Notes under the pieces: model-generated
Told to the model about the DNA's origin: nothing
What the model saw: the letters and a program-made list of their open reading frames with translations, nothing else
The model's database searches: none
Part shown: piece by piece, positions 1-4,933 of the stretch
Layout of the letters: every line of letters starts with the position of its first letter
How positions within the stretch are numbered: the stretch's first letter is position 1
Program-made: the position numbers and the translations under genes
Source of the DNA: Ignavibacteria bacterium UBA6906
GTDB taxonomy: Bacteria; Bacteroidota; Ignavibacteria; UBA10030; UBA6906
Reading direction: 5' to 3'
NCBI GenBank assembly: GCA_002451155.1
Contig: DKBG01000177.1
Span: forward strand, 462 to 6,456
DNA: 5,995 nucleotides

Positions 1-126
1 CGGTACTGGTTCACGTGGGATGGGAGAAATGAACACGGGGCGCAGGTGGCCAGCGGAATTTACCTCTCGCGTCTTACGAGTTCGTCCGGCGTGAGCTTTA
101 CGAAGAAAATGATTTTGATGAAGTAG
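1..126 (+). CDS. C-terminal end of a secreted surface protein with FlgD-like Ig domain / T9SS sorting signal (5' end outside window)
   Basis: Reading frame 1 is open from the first base to the TAG at 124-126 and gives 41 residues. They contain WDGRNEHGAQVASGIY followed by a strand ending in KKMILMK. The WDGRN-x-x-G-x-x-V-x-S-G-x-Y pattern is the hallmark of the FlgD-like Ig fold that closes many large secreted proteins in Bacteroidota, Ignavibacteriota and relatives. The final basic-hydrophobic strand matches the type A C-terminal signal that sends proteins through the type IX secretion system to the cell surface. The catalytic or adhesive part of the protein lies upstream and cannot be seen, so its function is unknown. 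The next gene starts 13 nt after the stop, so the two may be cotranscribed. The domain call is firm; the T9SS assignment is family knowledge, and the same fold also occurs in some proteins exported by other routes. Confidence 0.85.
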   Translation, partial: RYWFTWDGRNEHGAQVASGIYLSRLTSSSGVSFTKKMILMK

Positions 127-139
127 GGTACCAATCGAC

Positions 140-664
140 ATGACAGCATTCTATCGGCGAACCAGATTTCTCGCAGCAGTACTCACGGGTGTTCTTGTGC
201 TGCAACTGCTCCCTTGTGCGGGATTCGCGCAGGACGAGAGGAATGCCGTACTGAACGTCCGCTATGAAGTGGTTGGGGAACTCGTCTACGTGTACTATGA
301 CCTGAAGGGACCAGTCAATCGTCCGCAGACGGTGACCGTGACACTGTTCCGCGAGAGCACGCCCCTTTTTGTTTACCGGCCGGTCAACCTCACCGGAGAT
401 TTCGGAAGTCTCGTTTTCCCCGGAGAAAAGCGACGAGTCGTCTGGGATTTCACGAAGGAGTTCCCTGAGGGCCTGATCGGGTCGGACTATTACTTTGTGG
501 TGGAGGCGAGTATCATCGAACCGGAATCCTCATCCACCTGGCTCTGGATCGGCGGCGGAGCTGCGGTTGTGGGAGGAGTCGTGGCGTGGCTTCTTCTAGG
601 AGGCAAGGAGAGCACTCCACCTCCGCCCGTTACAGGATTCCCCAATCCGCCAGGAAGGCCATAA
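140..664 (+). CDS. Exported protein of unknown function with C-terminal membrane helix
   Basis: The 174-residue product begins with a typical signal peptide: RR at 6-7, a hydrophobic core at about 11-28, and likely cleavage after AGFAQ (residue 31). Residues about 36-125 look like one beta-sandwich-type domain, with alternating hydrophobic strands such as ELVYVYYDL (47-55) and TVTVTLFRE (64-72), then RRVVWDF (98-104) and DYYFVVEA (116-123). A glycine-rich transmembrane helix spans about 134-154 and is followed by a short proline-rich tail. The predicted product is therefore a membrane-anchored protein with a domain outside the cytoplasm. I recognise no named family. The start has only a weak Shine-Dalgarno-like TAGGG (124-128), 11 nt upstream and overlapping the previous stop codon, which suggests coupling to the surface-protein gene. 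A role as a partner or anchor for envelope proteins is speculation. Confidence 0.85.
   Translation: MTAFYRRTRFLAAVLTGVLVLQLLPCAGFAQDERNAVLNVRYEVVGELVYVYYDLKGPVNRPQTVTVTLFRESTPLFVYRPVNLTGDFGSLVFPGEKRRVVWDFTKEFPEGLIGSDYYFVVEASIIEPESSSTWLWIGGGAAVVGGVVAWLLLGGKESTPPPPVTGFPNPPGRP
652..658 (+). promoter_or_regulatory. Ribosome binding site that fixes the start at ATG 664
   Basis: AGGAAGG lies 5 nt before ATG 664 and inside the last codons of the preceding gene. It favours ATG 664 over the in-frame upstream ATG at 586, which would overlap the previous gene by 79 nt and put non-signal sequence in front of the signal peptide. A second possible start, ATG 685 (residue 8), has GAAAGAG directly against it and is less well spaced. 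Confidence 0.6.
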
Positions 665-1176
665 TGGTGAGGCTGCAGAAAGAGATGAAGAGTGCTCTTG
701 CCATCATCACGATGAGTTTCTGTGTCACGGTCGGAGTCGGGCAGACAGTTACCGGCCGTAGCAACACGGGTGCGATTCAGGCTCCCGGCAAGCAGGCCCA
801 GGTGAAGGATTCGGCAACGTCTGTGTGGCCGCTCCGGTTCGATCTTGAATTCACAGACCCTTCCGGGAACGGCGCGATTGAAGCGAAGGAACGGGGTCGT
901 CTGCGTGTAATCATAACGAATGCCAGCCGGATAGCAGCGCACGGCGTATACGTCAAGGTCTCGACCTTGAGCAATGAGGCCGCTCTGACGTACAACGATT
1001 CAATCGTGGTCGGTGACATCCCCTCAGAGACTGTCCGGTACGCCTTCTTTTATTTCACAGCCCCGCAACGCGTGCCGAGCTCGACGGCGAGTTTTCGAAT
1101 ACAGGTCTATGATGCCACCGGGCTGGAGGTAGCCGACTCAAAGAAGCTCATGCTTGAGACAAAACGAAGCGGGTGA
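664..1176 (+). CDS. Exported beta-rich protein with a calcium-loop-like motif, function unknown
   Basis: From ATG 664 the product has 170 residues. A basic N-terminus is followed by a hydrophobic stretch at about 10-26 (SALAIITMSFCVTVGVG), consistent with a signal peptide cleaved near GVGQ. A low-complexity linker leads into a domain beginning LRFDLEFTDPSGNG at about 57. Residues D65, N69, E73 and E76 form a DxxGNGxxExxE loop that resembles EF-hand or dockerin-like calcium loops. The same 'D-x-N-G-N-x-x-x-x-x-x-E' opening is common in Ig-like (CARDB-type) modules of FCB-group secreted proteins. The following strands (RGRLRVIITN, GVYVKVST, FRIQVYDAT) fit that fold. There is no membrane helix after the signal peptide, so a periplasmic or secreted location is likely. 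The start codon overlaps the previous stop (TAATG, 1 base), so translation is probably coupled. Calcium binding is an inference. Confidence 0.85.
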   Translation: MVRLQKEMKSALAIITMSFCVTVGVGQTVTGRSNTGAIQAPGKQAQVKDSATSVWPLRFDLEFTDPSGNGAIEAKERGRLRVIITNASRIAAHGVYVKVSTLSNEAALTYNDSIVVGDIPSETVRYAFFYFTAPQRVPSSTASFRIQVYDATGLEVADSKKLMLETKRSG

Positions 1177-1183
1177 AGGGGAG

Positions 1184-1345
1184 TCAGGATGCTTCTTTGA
1201 ACGGAGGGTTTTGCTTCCGTTCATGTATCCACCGACTCTGCGCTTCATGCATGAAGCTGTCCCGCTGGCGGACGACCTGGATAAATCGGATGAAGGTTCC
1301 GAGGGCGAGAAGATATAGTGCGAGGGCAACGAGGATGTATTCCAT
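1184..1345 (-). CDS. Small single-span membrane protein, 53 aa, function unknown
   Basis: On the minus strand an ORF runs from ATG at 1345-1343 to TGA at 1186-1184. The product begins MEYILVALALYLLALG and has one hydrophobic stretch (about residues 3-25, with R20 inside its second half). A charged hydrophilic tail of about 28 residues, RQRDSFMHEAQSRW and onward, ends in EAS. By the positive-inside rule the tail should be cytoplasmic. Third codon positions in the first 30 codons are mostly G or C, like the neighbouring genes, and the hydrophobic-then-charged pattern is unlikely by chance. No convincing Shine-Dalgarno site precedes the start, which is the main doubt. The gene converges with the left operon, with stops only 7 nt apart. 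It belongs to no family I recognise. The topology recalls small helper proteins such as CcmD, but that is only a resemblance in shape. Confidence 0.6.
   Translation of the reverse strand: MEYILVALALYLLALGTFIRFIQVVRQRDSFMHEAQSRWIHERKQNPPFKEAS
1198..1223. terminator. Hairpin between convergent genes, possible transcription end
   Basis: TGAACGGA at 1198-1205 pairs perfectly with TCCGTTCA at 1216-1223. The stem can grow to 10 pairs with one G-T wobble, leaving a 6-nt loop (GTTTTG). It lies 21 nt after the stop of the + strand operon and inside the 3' end of the small minus-strand gene, a usual place for a shared terminator of convergent genes. No T-run follows on either strand, so it is not a standard intrinsic terminator. 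It could instead stabilise a 3' end. Confidence 0.35.
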
Positions 1346-1466
1346 AACCGGGCTTGGGGGATTGTGGCCGGAAAATGTTTTCTTTGGGAGAATGTGTAAT
1401 GGAGAGAGCGGGGTAGACGGGCGAATGAATCTTGACTCTGACTAGGTTCGTGAATTCCGGCGATAT

Positions 1467-1491
1467 TGTCAAGAGGATTTTCCTTTTGACA
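1467..1491. repeat. Inverted repeat overlapping the -35 box, operator-like
   Basis: TGTCAAGAGG (1467-1476) and CCTTTTGACA (1482-1491) are inverted copies that differ at one position, around an ATTTT centre. The right arm contains the TTGACA -35 box of the kinase promoter. The left arm contains a TTGACA on the other strand. Symmetry of this size over a -35 element is typical of a regulator binding site, although it could also be two back-to-back -35 boxes. Confidence 0.5.
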
Positions 1492-1514
1492 TTAGGTCGA
1501 GAATTTCCAATAAT
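1486..1514 (+). promoter_or_regulatory. Predicted sigma70-type promoter of the polysaccharide operon
   Basis: TTGACA (1486-1491), a 17-nt spacer and AATAAT (1509-1514) match the housekeeping consensus at 11 of 12 positions with ideal spacing. Transcription would begin near 1521 and leave a leader of about 60 nt before ATG 1583. If the host uses the divergent Bacteroidales-type sigma factor, this match would mean less. Confidence 0.6.
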
Positions 1515-1582
1515 TCAAGGGGTTTTTTCGATCTTTCTGATATATGGCAGTTTTCAGGCCTTTCTAAAGTGAGGGTTGGGAA

Positions 1583-3916
1583 ATGAAAAAGAGTCCATCG
1601 GGTAAATCCGGTTCGTCAGACCGGACCCTGCAGGAGTATATCGCGGTCATCATGAGGGGGAGATGGATAATCCTCTCAGTTTTCGGTGTCGTTCTTCTTG
1701 GCACGGCGCTGTACACATTCTTCTCGGATCCGGTGTTCACAGCGACCTGCCAGGTCCTTCTGAACAAATCAGAGATGAAGTCCACCGTATTTCTCGATGC
1801 AATGAGGCCGGACAGGGTAGAGAATGTTGTCCAGAACGAACTGGCGATCCTGAATTCCCGTTCCCTCGCGGACACGGTTGCGGCTGGCCTCGTGAGGCAG
1901 CGATATCTCGACCGGGATGAAAAATATCCGATACCGATTACCCAGGCATCGAGCGATCGAGGTTCTCAGGGAAATGTTGCACCTCTGTCCGTCATTTCAG
2001 GGAAGCTCTCCGGTGCCGTCGACTTTGACCCCGTCAGGGACTCCGATGTTATTCAGATCAACGCAAAGAGTAAGAACGCCGAGGAAGCTGCGCTGATTGC
2101 GAACAGGTTTGCCGAAGCGTACCGGGATCGGAATACGTATATGAGCAGGGCAAAGACCCGCTCCTTCCGGGAGTTTCTGGAGGAGCAGGCGCGTGAACGG
2201 AAGCGAGTGCTCGAGGAGAACGAGAGATCACTTCAGGACTATATGGAGAAACAGGGGATCGTCGATCTGGACGACGAATCCAAGAAGGTCATCGAGCAGC
2301 TTTCCCAGCTTGAAGCCACTCGTGATGCGACAGACATCAGCCTTCGACAGTTGCGGAACACGCTCACTCAGTATCAGGAACAGCTGCCACAACAAGAGAC
2401 GAATGTCGCGCGCCTCATAGGCGAAGCGAACGATCCGTATATCCGCCTCCTGCAGAATGAAATCGCAAAACTCGAGGTTGAGAAAGATGTGACGGTCGCG
2501 CAAAACCCGTCGTCGGTCGGGCGTGAGGTGTTGAACGAGAAGGTGCGTGACATCGAGGCCAGGATTGCGTCTCTCCGACAGAAGCTGCAGGGGAAGACGG
2601 ACGAGTTTCTGCAATCGATCACTCCTGCGCAGGGAGGCTCTGCCCAGGACGCGGCGGGCTATTTGAAGACAATCAAGCAGAAGATCATCGAGACACAGAT
2701 CGAGGTCCAGGCGCTTGAAGCGAAAAAGCATGCTCTGGATGATGTGCTCAGGTCGTATGAATCGCAATTCGGGCGAATTCCGGGCAAGAGCGTCCAGCTG
2801 GCGCGCTTGCAGCGGGCGAGGCTTTCGAATGAGAAACTCTACCTGATGGTCGAGGAGAAATTCAACGAAGCAAACATCACTGAGCAATCGAACATCGGGT
2901 ATGTGGAAATCATTGAACCCGCAGCCCCGCCGCTGAAGCCTTCGAGTCCCAAAATTCTGATCAATCTCGCGCTCGGCGTCATCCTGGGTCTGGGTCTTGG
3001 TCTCGTTGGAGCCTTTGTGCGCGAATCCATCGACGTGCGTGTTCACACGCCTGAAGAGCTCAAGAGAAGGGGTTACTATCCGCTCGCCGCGATCAAGAAC
3101 ATCAGTCGGGAGATTGAGCGTCTGATTGCGCGGCGACCCGGGGCGGGGGGGGATGGAATGCCGCGGGAGCGGCAGCTCATCACGCTTGCCTTCCCCTTTT
3201 CATCCGTGGCGGAGTCATATCGCCATCTCCGGACGAATGTTCAATTCTCCAGGCAGGGGGAACCGGTGCAGACGATTCTTGTCACCAGTGCCACCCCCGG
3301 AGAGGGAAAATCGACGACAGCGGCAAACCTGGCTGTATCGTTCGCTCAGACAGGCAAGAAAGTCCTGGTCATCGACGCGGACTTGCGCCGGCCGACGCTT
3401 GACGGGCTCTTTAAGGTAAAGCGGGAGCCCGGTCTTTCCGATTACCTCGCGGGCAATGTTTCCCTTCTCTCAGTGATCCGTGCCACGAAGGTCGACCACC
3501 TCCACTTGATGACCTGCGGGGTGATACACTCGAACCCGGCGGAGCTTCTGGGCTCACGGAAGATGAAGGAGTTGATCGAAGAGGCGAAGCAGTCCTATGA
3601 GGTCATCCTGTTCGACTCATCGCCGATGCTCGCCGTAACGGATCCGGCGGTTACCTCGACAGTTGTGGACGGGACGATTATTGTTGTCTCAGCGAGCAAG
3701 ACCCGGATGAACGAGCTCGAACAGTCCAAGGAGATCCTGGAGTCAGTGGGAGGGCGGCTCCTCGGCGTCGTTCTGAATAATTTCGACCTGCGGCGTGCAT
3801 ACGGGATCGCATATCGCAGCGCTGGCCAGTCCACATACGGATATGCCGGCACGTATTCAGCTACACGAGTGCCGCAGGAGAAGCAGAACCAGGGGAAGGC
3901 GGTTCGAACCTCCTGA
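1583..3916 (+). CDS. Polysaccharide co-polymerase / BY-kinase (Wzc-like tyrosine autokinase)
   Basis: The 777-residue product is an inner-membrane protein that controls exopolysaccharide chain length and autophosphorylates on tyrosine. In order: a Wzz-type N-terminus with helix 1 at about 28-48 (RGRW just before it); a long extracytoplasmic part rich in coiled coil (about 190-395); a GNVR region around 400-455 (PGKSVQLARL at 400-409); and helix 2 at 458-479, preceded by PLKPSSPK. The cytoplasmic kinase follows, with the oligomerisation motif ESYRHLR (544-550, E-x2-R-x2-R), Walker A ATPGEGKST (570-578), Walker A' VLVIDADLRRP (594-604) and Walker B VILFDSSP (674-681). The tail carries tyrosines 740, 744, 752, 754 and 758, the expected phosphorylation cluster. 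All key residues are present and the length is usual for fused PCP-2a proteins. GAGGG at 1571-1575, 7 nt before the ATG, supports the start. It heads the operon. I give no symbol because wzc is a family-level name here. Confidence 0.95.
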   Translation: MKKSPSGKSGSSDRTLQEYIAVIMRGRWIILSVFGVVLLGTALYTFFSDPVFTATCQVLLNKSEMKSTVFLDAMRPDRVENVVQNELAILNSRSLADTVAAGLVRQRYLDRDEKYPIPITQASSDRGSQGNVAPLSVISGKLSGAVDFDPVRDSDVIQINAKSKNAEEAALIANRFAEAYRDRNTYMSRAKTRSFREFLEEQARERKRVLEENERSLQDYMEKQGIVDLDDESKKVIEQLSQLEATRDATDISLRQLRNTLTQYQEQLPQQETNVARLIGEANDPYIRLLQNEIAKLEVEKDVTVAQNPSSVGREVLNEKVRDIEARIASLRQKLQGKTDEFLQSITPAQGGSAQDAAGYLKTIKQKIIETQIEVQALEAKKHALDDVLRSYESQFGRIPGKSVQLARLQRARLSNEKLYLMVEEKFNEANITEQSNIGYVEIIEPAAPPLKPSSPKILINLALGVILGLGLGLVGAFVRESIDVRVHTPEELKRRGYYPLAAIKNISREIERLIARRPGAGGDGMPRERQLITLAFPFSSVAESYRHLRTNVQFSRQGEPVQTILVTSATPGEGKSTTAANLAVSFAQTGKKVLVIDADLRRPTLDGLFKVKREPGLSDYLAGNVSLLSVIRATKVDHLHLMTCGVIHSNPAELLGSRKMKELIEEAKQSYEVILFDSSPMLAVTDPAVTSTVVDGTIIVVSASKTRMNELEQSKEILESVGGRLLGVVLNNFDLRRAYGIAYRSAGQSTYGYAGTYSATRVPQEKQNQGKAVRTS

Positions 3917-3930
3917 ACGGTGTGAGGGGG

Positions 3931-4008
3931 ATGCAACCACTGAACGACCACGCGACGAAAACCATAGAACCGGAGTCCCATTGCGCCCACGCACGACGTT
4001 ACTCCTAA
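3931..4008 (+). CDS. Possible 25-codon leader ORF overlapping the SLBB gene start
   Basis: ATG 3931 directly follows a purine-rich GTGAGGGGG (3922-3930) and opens a 25-codon frame to TAA 4006-4008. The product (MQPLNDHATKTIEP, then a basic end) has no recognisable domain. The frame differs from that of the SLBB gene and overlaps its TTG start by 28 nt, so ribosomes leaving it would stop just inside that gene. It may be a coupling or attenuation leader, or chance. The ribosome site is very close to the ATG, which weakens the case. Confidence 0.2.
   Translation: MQPLNDHATKTIEPESHCAHARRYS
3972..3975 (+). promoter_or_regulatory. Ribosome binding site supporting a TTG start at 3981
   Basis: GGAG (within CGGAG, 3971-3975) lies 5 nt before TTG 3981. 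This is the only spot where a ribosome site, a start-type codon and the beginning of a signal peptide line up for the SLBB gene. The in-frame ATG at 3795 lies deep inside the kinase gene and would add 62 unlikely residues. Confidence 0.5.
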
Positions 4009-4502
4009 CCCGAATTCTCTTCGGATTGCTGCTTCTTTCGGCCCTTGATCTGGATTCTGCAAACGCCCAGGTCGAAGGAGGGCTGGGGCCATCGGCCTCG
4101 AGTGTTGCGCCCGCTGCTTTCTACTACATTTCCAAGCCGGGCGAGATTACGATGTCGATCAACCTCTGGGGGATGGTCAGACAGCCTGGGAGGTACGAGG
4201 TGCCGATCTCGACGGACATGGTCCAGCTCCTGTCTTACGCGGGCGGTCCATTGCGGGAAGCGGATCTCAGCGAGGTTCAGGTCACACGAATTGAGCGCCG
4301 CGATGATTCGATTCGGAAGGTTGAATTCTACATCGACCTCAGACGGCTCCAACGCCTCGATGCGCAGGCGCTCACCCTGCGTCCCGGAGACACGATCTTC
4401 CTGGACGCGAAATTCAGCACGGGTGATTTCTTCAACATCCTCACAACTGTTGCTGTGCTCGTTACGGCGGTCGCAAGCGCCATCGCTATCGGTCGATATT
4501 AG
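3981..4502 (+). CDS. Small exported SLBB-domain protein with C-terminal membrane helix, polysaccharide export accessory
   Basis: From TTG 3981 the product has 173 residues. It starts with a signal peptide: RPR at 2-4, a leucine-rich core at about 7-22, and likely cleavage after SANA or SANAQ (29-30). Residues about 56-145 form one SLBB domain: INLWGMVRQPGRYEVP (60-75), a helix ending in LLSYAGGP (83-90), VQVTRIER (99-106), then LRPGDTIFLD (133-142). A hydrophobic helix (about 151-170) ends the protein three residues from the C-terminus. SLBB domains occur in Wza-type outer-membrane export proteins, but the N-terminal polysaccharide-export domain usual there is missing. This is therefore not a complete Wza; it may be an accessory that docks to the co-polymerase or to a separate exporter. 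It begins 64 nt after the kinase gene stop and is probably in the same operon. The domain is well supported; the start and exact role are inferred. Confidence 0.85.
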   Translation: MRPRTTLLLTRILFGLLLLSALDLDSANAQVEGGLGPSASSVAPAAFYYISKPGEITMSINLWGMVRQPGRYEVPISTDMVQLLSYAGGPLREADLSEVQVTRIERRDDSIRKVEFYIDLRRLQRLDAQALTLRPGDTIFLDAKFSTGDFFNILTTVAVLVTAVASAIAIGRY

Positions 4503-4520
4503 CCTCCTCCCCGAATCGGC

Positions 4521-4532
4521 CTGCACGTGCAG
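4521..4532. repeat. Perfect 12-bp palindrome
   Basis: CTGCACGTGCAG reads the same on both strands, 18 nt after the SLBB stop. As RNA its 12 bases could fold only poorly, because a loop would need to open the centre. A dimeric protein binding site is the more natural reading. Function unknown. Confidence 0.4.
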
Positions 4533-4576
4533 ATGGTTGTGCCCATGCATGCCGAAAGGGTCCCGGGAAGGGTTTC

Positions 4577-4616
4577 CCCGGGGTCGGTGAGCTGTGGGGG
4601 AGGCACCCACCCCTGG
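4577..4616 (+). other. Long hairpin in the intergenic RNA
   Basis: GGGGT (4580-4584) pairs with ACCCC (4609-4613). After one C-C mismatch, GGTG (4586-4589) pairs with CACC (4604-4607), closing a 14-nt purine-rich loop. CC (4577-4578) and GG (4615-4616) can extend the stem past another mismatch. It is GC-rich enough to be stable. No T-run follows, so it is not a standard terminator; it could be an mRNA stability or processing element, or a part of a larger regulatory RNA. Confidence 0.4.
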
Positions 4617-4697
4617 AAGTTTCGCAATTCCCTGGAGAATCTGTGACTGGGATTACACGTCCACTGGCGTGAAAATGCTAGTGTGTTGAGAAGCGTC

Positions 4698-4713
4698 CGT
4701 TCGGAACCGAACG
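4698..4713. repeat. 7-bp inverted repeat with 2-nt centre
   Basis: CGTTCGG (4698-4704) and CCGAACG (4707-4713) are perfect inverted copies around AA. The spacing suits a dimeric regulator site on DNA. It lies about 45-60 nt before the weak promoter candidate for the polymerase gene. Confidence 0.4.
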
Positions 4714-4756
4714 TCCAGGCAGTCCGCACCCGCACCGGGCCTGCTGCAATTGTCCC

Positions 4757-4786
4757 GTGACAAGGTTCCGGGGGCGGATCCATAAA
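4757..4786 (+). promoter_or_regulatory. Weak promoter candidate for the polymerase gene
   Basis: GTGACA (4757-4762, 5 of 6 to the -35 consensus), an 18-nt spacer and CATAAA (4781-4786, 4 of 6 to the -10 consensus). TTGTC/GACAA arms (4750-4754 and 4759-4763) form a small inverted repeat over the -35. Transcription would begin near 4793. This is weaker than the promoter at 1486, and read-through from upstream is equally possible. Confidence 0.25.
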
Positions 4787-4825
4787 GATTTGTTGATCGA
4801 AAGAGAGCAGAGGGAAAGAGATTCA

Positions 4826-4933
4826 ATGTGTCAGTTTCGCACTGAATCGTGCACGGTCAGGAGAGACACTGCTGGCTATGGTAGACCTGTCAAGGGTCCG
4901 ACAGCAACTGTTCCTGGTGGAGTGAGTCGATGA
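4826..4933 (+). CDS. Possible 35-aa ORF coupled to the polymerase start
   Basis: ATG 4826 opens a 35-codon frame whose TGA (4931-4933) overlaps the ATG of the polymerase gene (4930-4932) in an ATGA junction, the classical arrangement for translational coupling. A purine-rich GAGGGAAAGAG (4810-4820) precedes it. The product (MCQFRTESCTVRRD, then a Gly/Pro/Thr-rich end) is hydrophilic with no domain I recognise. It may be a leader peptide or may have no function; an ATGA overlap alone is not rare by chance. Confidence 0.25.
   Translation: MCQFRTESCTVRRDTAGYGRPVKGPTATVPGGVSR

Larger units (their letters stand above)
1346..1582. other. Divergent control region between the small membrane protein gene and the polysaccharide operon
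   Basis: These 237 nt contain no ORF that looks like a gene. They hold the rightward promoter and inverted repeat listed separately, a T-rich 5' leader for the kinase gene (about 1521-1582), and a small near-palindrome GAAAATGTTTTC at 1371-1382. The last lies in the presumed 5' untranslated region of the minus-strand gene. For the minus strand, TTGACA (1472-1467) is a good -35 box, but the hexamer at the right distance (GAACCT, 1449-1444) is a poor -10. Confidence 0.6.
4503..4929. other. Structured 427-nt stretch between the SLBB and polymerase genes
   Basis: No ORF here looks like an ordinary gene on either strand; a minus-strand frame at 4499-4783 is proline-rich, lacks any domain pattern and is judged a shadow. 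The stretch carries two palindromes soon after the SLBB stop (4521-4532, and CATGCATG at 4544-4551), a long hairpin (4577-4616), a tight stem-loop (4698-4713), a weak promoter candidate (4757-4786) and a 35-codon ORF leading into the polymerase start. The right end, from about 4785, is purine-rich. I could not match it to a known riboswitch class by eye. Confidence 0.6.

Noticed and set aside
586..663. N-terminal extension of the 664-1176 gene to ATG 586
   Set aside because: It would overlap the preceding gene by 79 nt and hide the signal peptide; ATG 664 has a well-spaced AGGAAGG and a TAATG junction.
1245..1472. Minus-strand frame of 75 codons overlapping the small membrane protein gene
   Set aside because: Pro/Arg-rich product without hydrophobic pattern; the frame at 1184-1345 gives a much more protein-like sequence on the same strand.
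1501..1527. GAATT/AATTC stem followed by GGGGTTTTTT as an intrinsic terminator
   Set aside because: The stem is only 5 A/T-rich pairs, is separated from the T-run by purines and lies over the predicted -10 box of the kinase promoter.
2228..3046. Long minus-strand frame opposite the kinase gene (272 codons)
   Set aside because: It is antisense to strongly supported coiled-coil coding sequence; its Arg/Leu-rich product shows no domain and is a codon-bias shadow.
3897..3915. GGTTCGAACC palindrome resembling a tRNA T-arm or attachment site
   Set aside because: It encodes the last residues of the kinase gene, the flanks do not pair as a T-stem and no other tRNA arms are found.
4499..4783. Minus-strand frame of 94 codons in the intergenic stretch
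   Set aside because: Proline-rich, no domain or signal peptide and no ribosome site seen; it reflects GC-rich sequence.
4769..4785. GGGGGCGGATCC as a JUMPStart/ops-like element of polysaccharide operons
   Set aside because: Only the GGCGG core agrees with the ops sequence; the TAGC part is missing.
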